A stretch of DNA of 64,000 bases, from contig DKYT01000020.1 of assembly GCA_002492465.1 (NCBI GenBank), forward strand, positions 56,411 through 120,410, read 5' to 3'. The number at the start of each line of letters is the position of its first letter. Positions within the stretch are counted from its first letter, which is position 1. Position numbers and translations under genes: made by a program. Source of the DNA: Lachnospiraceae bacterium UBA7093. GTDB lineage: Bacteria > Bacillota > Clostridia > Lachnospirales > Lachnospiraceae. Positions 18,674 through 25,987 of the stretch are shown here, piece after piece. The notes beneath the pieces are model-generated. The model was not told the DNA's origin, ran no database searches, and saw only the letters and a list, made by a program, of their open reading frames with translations.

Positions 18674-19447
18674 TCATTTCCAAATTTTCCATGGTGCTTT
18701 TCCACTCTCCCATAATTTTTCTAACATTTCATGCTCCTTCTTAGTATCCATACACTGCCAAAACCCAGTATGTAAATACGACACCAATTCCCCCTCATCG
18801 GCTAGCCTCTGCAATGGCTCTTTTTCAAATACACATTCCTTTCCACCAAGATAGTTAAAAATTTCTGGTTCGAGCACCATATAACCAGCATTAATTGGAT
18901 CCGTATCCAACTGTGACTTTTCACGAAATGCCTTAACATATCCATCTTGTATATCAAGCAGACCAAACCTTTGTTGTATTTGTACGGCAGTAAGAGTCGC
19001 TATCTTACCATTTTTCCTATGAAAATTTAATAAATCTGCAATATTAACATCACAAACTCCATCACCATATGTCATAAAAAAAGGTTCATCGCCTATATAC
19101 TTTTGAATTGCCTTAATTCTTCCCCCCGTCATAGTATTCAAGCCAGTATCCACAACTGTGACTTTCCATGGTTCTGTTTTTTTATCGTGTATTATAACAT
19201 GCTCCCCTTGTGTAAAATCAAAAGTGACATCACATGTATGAAAAAAATAATTAGCAAACCATTCTTTAATCATATGTTGCTTATATCCAGCACATATAAT
19301 AAACTGATTAAATCCAAAATATGAATATTCTTTCATAATATGCCAAAGGATCGGCATGCCTCCCACCTCTACCATAGGCTTGGGTCTTAATTGCGTTTCC
19401 TCAGAAATTCTAGTTCCCAGTCCACCAGCAAGTAATACTACTTTCAT
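18674..19447 (-). CDS. rfbF: Glucose-1-phosphate cytidylyltransferase
   Basis: The 257 residues show the sugar nucleotidylyltransferase signature AGGLGTRISEETQLRPKPM at 7-25, the metal-site sequence TYGDGVCDV, and the C-terminal sequence TGFWQCMDTKKEHEML typical of RfbF/DdhA. The enzyme joins CTP and glucose-1-phosphate to CDP-glucose in the cytoplasm, the first step of all CDP-3,6-dideoxyhexose pathways. The length equals that of known RfbF proteins. The gene is 12 bases after rfbH and clearly in the same operon. Confidence 0.95.
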   Translation of the reverse strand: MKVVLLAGGLGTRISEETQLRPKPMVEVGGMPILWHIMKEYSYFGFNQFIICAGYKQHMIKEWFANYFFHTCDVTFDFTQGEHVIIHDKKTEPWKVTVVDTGLNTMTGGRIKAIQKYIGDEPFFMTYGDGVCDVNIADLLNFHRKNGKIATLTAVQIQQRFGLLDIQDGYVKAFREKSQLDTDPINAGYMVLEPEIFNYLGGKECVFEKEPLQRLADEGELVSYLHTGFWQCMDTKKEHEMLEKLWESGKAPWKIWK

Positions 19448-19459
19448 CCCTCAACCTCT

Positions 19460-20812
19460 CTAATCAAGTACTTTAACAGCTTCCATCAAAGACTTACAGA
19501 TGTAATCGATCATCTTTCTGTCCATTCCAGGGTATACCCCCATCCAAAATGAGGTATTCATAATCCTATCAGTATTAACCAAATCTCCAACTACGCGAAA
19601 TCCTTCATTATTGCTTCGCATCACATCAAAGCAAGGATGTTTTATTAAATTACCTGCAAATAACATTCTTGTTTGTATATGCTTATCCTCCAAAAACTGA
19701 ACAATTTCATTTCTATTTACTTTTTCTCGGCAGGTAAGTAAAAATCCAAACCAACTAGGAATTGCATTTTCACATGCCTCCGGTAAAATAAAATACTTAT
19801 CAGCCCCTAAGCTAACAAGTTCTTGCCGCATATATTCAAAATTCTTTCTTCTGGCTTCACAAAACATTGGTAACTTTTCAAGTTGTGCACAACCAATTGC
19901 TGCTTGCATATCAGAAATTTTCAAATTATATCCAAAGTGAGAATATACGTATTTATGATCATATCCTAGCGGAAGTTCTCCATACTGTCTATCAAACCTA
20001 TGACCACACATGTTGTCACATCCAGATTGACAAGAACAATCTCTCCCCCAATCCCTGAAAGAACGAATAATCTTATGGAGAAGGGAATTGTTTGTATAAA
20101 CAGCACCGCCCTCTCCCATAGTCATATGGTGTGGTGGGTAAAAACTTGATGTACCTATATCTCCAATTGTTCCTGTCAGATATTCTTTACCATCCATAAT
20201 ATATTTAGACCCAAGAGCATCACAGTTGTCTTCAATCAGCCATAAATTATGTTTATCGCAAAACGCCTTAACATTGCCAAGATCAAAAGGATTTCCAAGG
20301 GTATGTGCAATCATAACAGCTTTCGTCTTTTCTGAAATAGCCTCTTCAAGCTTATTAACGTTAATGTTATATTGCGGTATTGAAACATCTACAAAAACAG
20401 GCACCGCTCCAAACTGAATCATCGGTGCAACAGTCGTCGGAAATCCTGCGGCAACAGTAATCACCTCATCTCCACGGTCTATGGCTCGTTCTCCAAGCAA
20501 CGGCGATGTTAAAGCCATGAAAGCAAGAAGGTTTGCTGATGATCCCGAATTAACAACTGAGCAAAACTTCACACCTAAATACTCCGAAAATTTCTTTTCA
20601 AACTCATTCGTATATCTTCCGGATGTCAGCCAAAATTCAAGAGAACTATCAACAAGATTAACCATCTCTTTCTCATCATAAACCCTCGCCGCATACGGGA
20701 TTCTGTCACCCTCTCTAAAATCCTTTTTTTGTTCATGATATTTCTTGCAATAATCTGCAACCATACTAAGAATTTGTCTTCTGGCTTGTTCTTCTGATAA
20801 ATTTTCAAACAT
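19460..20812 (-). CDS. rfbH: CDP-4-keto-6-deoxyglucose 3-dehydrase (E1), PLP and iron-sulfur enzyme
   Basis: The 450-residue protein belongs to the DegT/E1 aminotransferase-fold family. In place of the PLP-binding Lys it has His (FYPPHHMTMGEGG, His 228/229), the mark of E1, which removes the C3 hydroxyl rather than transaminating. Cys 197, 259, 261 and 269 (C-X61-C-X1-C-X7-C) fit the four ligands of its [2Fe-2S] cluster. It needs a reductase partner (E3, DdhD) to complete deoxygenation; I find no such gene in this window. It overlaps rfbG by eight bases. Confidence 0.95.
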   Translation of the reverse strand: MFENLSEEQARRQILSMVADYCKKYHEQKKDFREGDRIPYAARVYDEKEMVNLVDSSLEFWLTSGRYTNEFEKKFSEYLGVKFCSVVNSGSSANLLAFMALTSPLLGERAIDRGDEVITVAAGFPTTVAPMIQFGAVPVFVDVSIPQYNINVNKLEEAISEKTKAVMIAHTLGNPFDLGNVKAFCDKHNLWLIEDNCDALGSKYIMDGKEYLTGTIGDIGTSSFYPPHHMTMGEGGAVYTNNSLLHKIIRSFRDWGRDCSCQSGCDNMCGHRFDRQYGELPLGYDHKYVYSHFGYNLKISDMQAAIGCAQLEKLPMFCEARRKNFEYMRQELVSLGADKYFILPEACENAIPSWFGFLLTCREKVNRNEIVQFLEDKHIQTRMLFAGNLIKHPCFDVMRSNNEGFRVVGDLVNTDRIMNTSFWMGVYPGMDRKMIDYICKSLMEAVKVLD

Positions 20813-21869
20813 TTTTCTGTCCTCTCATAAAATCATTGATTTGCTTTTCCATTACTTGTTCTACATTTGCTTTTTCTAAATATGTCCTCGTCCATTCAAT
20901 TGTTTTTTCAAGTGCTTCATCAATATTCCAACGCGGTCTCCAGTCAAAGGTTGTTTTCATTTTTGAGCAATCGAGTTTTAAAAAGTTTGCTTCATGTACT
21001 GCATTCTTATCTGAAATATACTCCCAAGAAACATCTCTGCCCCACAAATCACAAAATTTCTGAACAAGTTCACCAGTGGTCACACAATCAGCCTCATCAG
21101 GACCAACATTATAAGAATCCGCATACTTAATTTCTTCATATTGCTTTTGGGCAATAAGCAAATATGCAAAAATAGGATCTAAAACATGTTGATATGGTCT
21201 TATCGAATATGGATTTCGTACTACTATCTTTCTTCCTTCTTCCACGGCCCGTACACAATCTGGAACAATCCTGTCCTTAGAAAAATCACCGCCGCCAATA
21301 ACATTACCAGCTCTTGCTGTTGATATCGCTACTCTTCCCTCATTAAAAAAGCTATTCTTATAGCCATGTGTAACCAGTTCTGAACATGATTTACTGTTTG
21401 AATATGGGTCATACCCATCAAGGACTTCGTTTTCACGATATCCCCACATCCATTCATTATTTCGATAAACCTTATCCGTTGTTATATTTAAAAATGATTT
21501 AACAGTACTTGTATTTCGAATACATTCTAAAACATTCACTGTCCCCATTACATTTGTCTCATATGTGTATACAGGATCTTTATAACTATCCCGTACGATA
21601 GGTTGAGCAGCAAGGTGAAACACAATTTCAGGCGCAACTTCACTAAACATATTTTCTAATTGTTTTAAATTTCTAACATCTCCAATTGTTGATTTAATCC
21701 TATTCTCCATACCTGATAATTCAAACAAGTTTGGAAGCGCTATTGGGGACATTGCATATCCAGTAACTTCAGCACCCGCCATTGACAACACTTTACAAAG
21801 CCAGGTTCCTTTAAAACCTGTATGCCCTGTAATCAATACTCTTTTTCCTCGATAAAATTCAAGTTTCAT
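20805..21869 (-). CDS. rfbG: CDP-glucose 4,6-dehydratase
   Basis: The 354 residues start with an NAD-binding site (LITGHTGFKGTWL, Gly 15, 18 and 21) and contain DKVYRN and the active-site YSNSK of the extended SDR dehydratases. The enzyme turns CDP-glucose into CDP-4-keto-6-deoxyglucose, the substrate of RfbH. It begins two bases after the stop of the GT2 gene and overlaps rfbH, so the order G-H-F is translationally coupled. Length and motifs agree with RfbG/DdhB. Confidence 0.95.
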   Translation of the reverse strand: MKLEFYRGKRVLITGHTGFKGTWLCKVLSMAGAEVTGYAMSPIALPNLFELSGMENRIKSTIGDVRNLKQLENMFSEVAPEIVFHLAAQPIVRDSYKDPVYTYETNVMGTVNVLECIRNTSTVKSFLNITTDKVYRNNEWMWGYRENEVLDGYDPYSNSKSCSELVTHGYKNSFFNEGRVAISTARAGNVIGGGDFSKDRIVPDCVRAVEEGRKIVVRNPYSIRPYQHVLDPIFAYLLIAQKQYEEIKYADSYNVGPDEADCVTTGELVQKFCDLWGRDVSWEYISDKNAVHEANFLKLDCSKMKTTFDWRPRWNIDEALEKTIEWTRTYLEKANVEQVMEKQINDFMRGQKNV

Positions 21870-21871
21870 TT

Positions 21872-22858
21872 TTACTCCTCATTTGATTTCTTCTCTTTAA
21901 TTTCTCCATCGGCATCTAAAAGCCCCATTTCCAGCTTTTTAACTCGAAACTGTATATCTTCTAACAACTTTCTGTTTGCAGCAATTACATCCGCCTGGAA
22001 TCCAAGCATCAACGACTGTACTCCTATCACAATTAGCAACATAGTCAAAATAAGCGACTGTACATGACCGCCACCACCATCTGTTGCAAACAGCCAAAGG
22101 AAGCGACCTCCTAATACAAATCCAGCCACCAAAAAAATTGCACTAATTATTGAAAAAACCATCAAAGGACGATACATTAAAAGTGCTCTCAAAACAGTCA
22201 ATCCAGATTTTTTAACATACCCCCAAGTACTGTTCATCAATCTGGATTCTCTAAGTTCAGGGTTTGTCCTGATTGGTACTGACATAATTGCCATTTTATT
22301 TCGACCTGCCTGCACCAATGTCTCTAACGTGTAAGTATACTCATTATTTACATTAATGCGCATGGCAGCTCGTCTGCTATACGCCCTGAATCCACTAGGT
22401 GCATCCGGTATATCAGTTTTAGATGCCATTCGAACTACCCAACTTCCAAAACGCTGTAATTTCTTTTTTCCCCAACTGAATTCTGTATTCTCTTCAATAG
22501 GTCTTTCTCCGACAACAATATCTGCTTTTTTTTCCAAAATAGGCTTCACCAGTTTGGCTATATCCTCGCCCCTGTACTGGTTGTCTGCATCTGTATTTAC
22601 TATAATATCTGCTCCTTGGCGAAGAGCCAGATCAATTCCATTTAGGAATCCCTTGGCAAGTCCCAAATTGCGTTTATGATGAACCACATAATGAACACCC
22701 CATTCCCGTGCTATACGCTCTGTCTCGTCATCACTACCATCATTTATAATTAAATATTCGATCGTATCAATACCCTCAATATGTTTCGGAAGCTCATTAA
22801 GTGTTACTTCTAAACTATCTTCCTCATTATAGCATGGAATCTGTATGATCAATTTCAT
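21872..22858 (-). CDS. GT2 glycosyltransferase, dolichyl-phosphate-sugar synthase type, with two C-terminal membrane helices
   Basis: The 328-residue protein has a GT-A domain (IPCYNEEDSLEVTLNEL, INDGSDDETE, NTDADNQY as the DxD site) of about 220 residues, then two membrane helices (about 232-255 and 268-290) and a charged, coiled-coil-like tail. This is the layout of DPM1/GtrB/ArnC proteins that load a sugar onto undecaprenyl phosphate for use outside the membrane. It is first in the operon behind the promoter at 22910-22938. A polyprenyl-phosphate sugar would feed a GT-C enzyme such as that at 25988-28630. Confidence 0.85.
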   Translation of the reverse strand: MKLIIQIPCYNEEDSLEVTLNELPKHIEGIDTIEYLIINDGSDDETERIAREWGVHYVVHHKRNLGLAKGFLNGIDLALRQGADIIVNTDADNQYRGEDIAKLVKPILEKKADIVVGERPIEENTEFSWGKKKLQRFGSWVVRMASKTDIPDAPSGFRAYSRRAAMRINVNNEYTYTLETLVQAGRNKMAIMSVPIRTNPELRESRLMNSTWGYVKKSGLTVLRALLMYRPLMVFSIISAIFLVAGFVLGGRFLWLFATDGGGGHVQSLILTMLLIVIGVQSLMLGFQADVIAANRKLLEDIQFRVKKLEMGLLDADGEIKEKKSNEE

Positions 22859-22909
22859 AATATATTTCCTTCACAAGATCATTCACAAATTTGGCACTTA
22901 CGTTTTCTT

Positions 22910-22938
22910 ATTATATCACCTATCATTTATCTATGCAA
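22910..22938 (-). promoter_or_regulatory. Sigma-A promoter of the CDP-sugar/nonulosonate operon
   Basis: On the minus strand TTGCAT is followed after exactly 17 bases by a perfect TATAAT, about 50 bases before the ATG at 22858. The gap of 226 bases between this gene and the upstream one is otherwise AT-rich and empty. AAGGAA serves as ribosome site. This is the best candidate for the start of the operon that runs to about 5133. I saw no convincing terminator for the upstream genes, so read-through is possible. Confidence 0.7.
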
Positions 22939-23084
22939 TTGCATTTCTTTTTTAGATATAAGATCACTTTATTTGATAAACCCTACTCTTATAAATGAGC
23001 AAATTCTAGAATTAAGAGACATATTGAAAATGTATCATAAAACTACATAAAAATTCATGGCAAAATATAAAAAATAAAATGTAC

Positions 23085-24425
23085 TTAATAAGAAATCTCA
23101 ATTGTCCTTGGCTGATCCTGTAGATTCCGCCGCCGATAAGTAATCGTACATACTCCCCTATCGTCCGGGTTAAGTTCAAAAAACCTGTTGTTTGAAAACT
23201 CCTGAACCACATACGGATCTCCGTCTTTCGGTTTCAAAATTATTTCATATTCTAAATGATCGTTATCGTTTGAAACAATTTTACATTTTCTGCTTGTTTC
23301 TCCATTCTCTCTTTGATCGTCAAAGTAACTTATTCCAAATACCGTGGGTTCCAGATTCCTCATTTTTTCTTCAAATGAATCATAAAACAATTCATCTTCT
23401 GTAATTTCCCCATTTATAAATTCCGCAAGGAGATAGCTAAAAGTCTCTCCTCCATAGCAGTTCAAATGATCCACATCTTTAAACAATGATGAAGTATTAG
23501 GAAAATACTCTTCCCTGCATAAATTAAAATCATAGTAATCCACATCTACACCCGTATCGGCAATGAGGTTTTCGACCATTTCCACATATTCATCGTAATT
23601 TCCTACTGCCGAGGTCGTGAAATTTGGCATCGGAACGGAAAGCAACGTCAAAGAAATACTATTTTTATCACAGAAAGAAATAATGTCCTTAAGTTCCTCC
23701 TTCCAATCCTCTGAATATTCCTCAAGATTTATGCTGTTCCATCCCTCTTCCGAAAAAAACTGCCAATTTTCTACTGTCTCGCTATTTTCCACATACCCTT
23801 TTCCCGCATACCATTCTGTTTCCCAAACCGCATCCGCATATACGCTTGTATAATTTTTGTAATCCTCCGATTGCTTTTTTTGAATTAAATTATGCACATA
23901 ATCTGCATCGAAAAATTTTTGCCAATTTCTCCTTGCCAAAATAAAGCTGTTAATATAATGCTCATTTGACGATGCATCCAATATATATCGTGTTTTAGTC
24001 AGAGATGGCTTCAGATAATCGGAAATAATATATGTCATGGTTAAATATTCTCTGTCTTTACGTCTCCCCCTCACCCCGATCCTATAGTAAAGATCCAGAT
24101 AAATATGCTTAATATCGTTATACTTTGCCGCTTCCTGAATTATCATATAGGATCCATCCAACTCCTGAGATGATGTACCTACATTAAAAGTATTCATTCC
24201 CAGTTCCTTATCAAAAACTTCCGGATTAAATGCCCTATAGCAATGTGACGAACCTACAAACAACACATCGATGTTATCCTGCTCATACATTTCATGAAAA
24301 GTAAGCCTCGTAAAGGAAGTCGTATCATCTACCAAAATATAATGAAAAAACTTTCCACACCCTGCAAATAGGGCAAAAAATATTATACAGGCGATAACCG
24401 TCTTAATTTTCTTCATCAATTTCAA
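23085..24425 (-). CDS. SGNH/AlgX-like membrane-anchored esterase-fold protein, partner of MBOAT
   Basis: The 446 residues begin with an uncleaved-looking membrane helix (about 6-26) and continue as an extracytoplasmic domain. VLFVGSSHCYRAF near 55 holds the Ser-His-type first block, and DVDHLNCYGG near 320 gives the DxxH pair of SGNH hydrolase-fold proteins such as DltD, AlgJ and AlgX. The last 90 residues seem to be a beta-rich add-on (KIVSNDNDHLEYEIILK). It starts 14 bases after the MBOAT gene, as in acyl-transfer pairs. I infer transfer of an acyl group to the glycan outside the membrane. Confidence 0.72.
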   Translation of the reverse strand: MKLMKKIKTVIACIIFFALFAGCGKFFHYILVDDTTSFTRLTFHEMYEQDNIDVLFVGSSHCYRAFNPEVFDKELGMNTFNVGTSSQELDGSYMIIQEAAKYNDIKHIYLDLYYRIGVRGRRKDREYLTMTYIISDYLKPSLTKTRYILDASSNEHYINSFILARRNWQKFFDADYVHNLIQKKQSEDYKNYTSVYADAVWETEWYAGKGYVENSETVENWQFFSEEGWNSINLEEYSEDWKEELKDIISFCDKNSISLTLLSVPMPNFTTSAVGNYDEYVEMVENLIADTGVDVDYYDFNLCREEYFPNTSSLFKDVDHLNCYGGETFSYLLAEFINGEITEDELFYDSFEEKMRNLEPTVFGISYFDDQRENGETSRKCKIVSNDNDHLEYEIILKPKDGDPYVVQEFSNNRFFELNPDDRGVCTITYRRRNLQDQPRTIEISY

Positions 24426-24439
24426 ACGATCCTTTCTTT

Positions 24440-25903
24440 CTAAAACTGAAAATAAATAAACTGGCTGGTATCATAACCAATGCCATATATTCCAAACATA
24501 ATCGTGCACCATATCAATCCCAAATAAAGGCTCCATCTAAACCAAACTGTCTGGCGATGGATCAGAGGGAAAATAGCCACTCCTTTCTCATGAAGCACAT
24601 CAACTACCATAAGAATTGCTATTCCAAAGCAAAGCATAAACCAATTCCCCCGATCCAAGCCCAGTTCGAAAATGCTCGTTGTTTGAAACGTTGTAAACAT
24701 CTGACGAAAAATATGATAAACATGGCGCATTCCGTCAGCGGCAAAAAATACCCACGCCAAATCCACCATTACAAATGTTACAATATTCTTTCCTAATTTC
24801 TGGCTAAACGAAACTACCTGAAAAGTGCTTTTTCCTATCTTTCTTCTTAACACCCCTGCAAAATCTTCAACGATTTGATAGATTCCATGAATAACCCCCC
24901 ACGCAACAAAATGCCAGCTTGCCCCATGCCATAATCCGCTGACCATAAACACAATCATAATATTAAAGTATTTCCAGACTCTTCCCTTGCGATTCCCTCC
25001 CAAAGGTATGTATAAATAATCTGTAAACCATAACGTTAAGGAAATATGCCACCGCCTCCAAAAATCCTTTATGTTGGTGGCAAGATAAGGCTGCCGGAAG
25101 TTTTTCATCAGGGAAAATCCCATCACCTGAGCCGCTCCACGGGCAATATTACTATATCCGTCAAAATCACAATATATTTGAAATGCAAACAAAACGGAGG
25201 CAACCGCTAACTCCAAAAAACCATAGTTCTCATGGTTCCCATACACTTGATTGACAAGGATTGACGCCCTGTCGGCAATTACCAATTTCTGGAACATCCC
25301 ATACGACATCAAAAGCAAGCCGTCCCGAATACGTCCAAAATCCCATAATTTCATCTCCTGAATCTTCTGAAACTGAACCAGCAAATTGCCTGATCTCTCA
25401 ATTGGTCCTGCCACAAGCTGGGGGAAAAAGGAGACAAACAACGCATATCTTAAAATATTTTTTTCTGCTTTAATACTTCCCCTGTACACATCCATTGTAT
25501 AACTCAGTGCTTGAAAGGTATAAAAGGAAATGCCTACGGGCAGAAGCAGATCCAGCCTTCTGTCAATCGTTCCAAATCCCAAACTGCTTGCCGCTTGGCT
25601 CAGAGTCTGCAGTGCAAAGTTTGCATACTTAAATATTGCCAAAATAGATAAATTGCTAACAAAAGATGCTGCAACTACCAGGTTTTTCTTCCACTTCACC
25701 TCCGCTTTCTCCAAAAGCAGTCCGCTAATAAAGGTGATAACCGTTGAAGCAACAAGCAAAACAGCGTATTTGGGATTCCAGCTCATATAGAAATAATAGC
25801 TGGCAATCAGTAACCATATACACCTTAATTTCTTTGGAATAATGAGAAATATTCCTGTTACCACCGGAAAATAAATTAAAAAATCAACTGAATTAAATAG
25901 CAC
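24440..25903 (-). CDS. MBOAT O-acyltransferase (DltB/AlgI family)
   Basis: The 487-residue protein has about eleven membrane helices and the family marks: GISFYTFQALSYTMDVYRG, PQLVAGPIERS, YCDFDGYSNIARG, FWRRWHISLTLWFTDYLYIPLGGNR and VSGLWHGASWHFVAWGVIHG with the catalytic His. It moves an acyl group from the cytoplasm to an acceptor at the outer face, usually with an SGNH partner, here the next gene. The start is a GTG at 25903; the following codons (LFNS) match the ATG-started paralogue at 61147, which supports this unusual start. Confidence 0.92.
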   Translation of the reverse strand: MLFNSVDFLIYFPVVTGIFLIIPKKLRCIWLLIASYYFYMSWNPKYAVLLVASTVITFISGLLLEKAEVKWKKNLVVAASFVSNLSILAIFKYANFALQTLSQAASSLGFGTIDRRLDLLLPVGISFYTFQALSYTMDVYRGSIKAEKNILRYALFVSFFPQLVAGPIERSGNLLVQFQKIQEMKLWDFGRIRDGLLLMSYGMFQKLVIADRASILVNQVYGNHENYGFLELAVASVLFAFQIYCDFDGYSNIARGAAQVMGFSLMKNFRQPYLATNIKDFWRRWHISLTLWFTDYLYIPLGGNRKGRVWKYFNIMIVFMVSGLWHGASWHFVAWGVIHGIYQIVEDFAGVLRRKIGKSTFQVVSFSQKLGKNIVTFVMVDLAWVFFAADGMRHVYHIFRQMFTTFQTTSIFELGLDRGNWFMLCFGIAILMVVDVLHEKGVAIFPLIHRQTVWFRWSLYLGLIWCTIMFGIYGIGYDTSQFIYFQF

Positions 25904-25987
25904 TTCCTATATCTCTCTTTCTTTTTACAAATACTCAAATTATTTTATCAAAATACATATTAAAAAAATATATGACTGCATAAACAT

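Noticed and set aside
24895..24900. C6 run in the MBOAT gene, with similar C6 runs elsewhere (for example about 28882, 42644, 58314)
   Set aside because: Too short for efficient slippage and expected by chance in Pro/Gly codons; not counted as switches.
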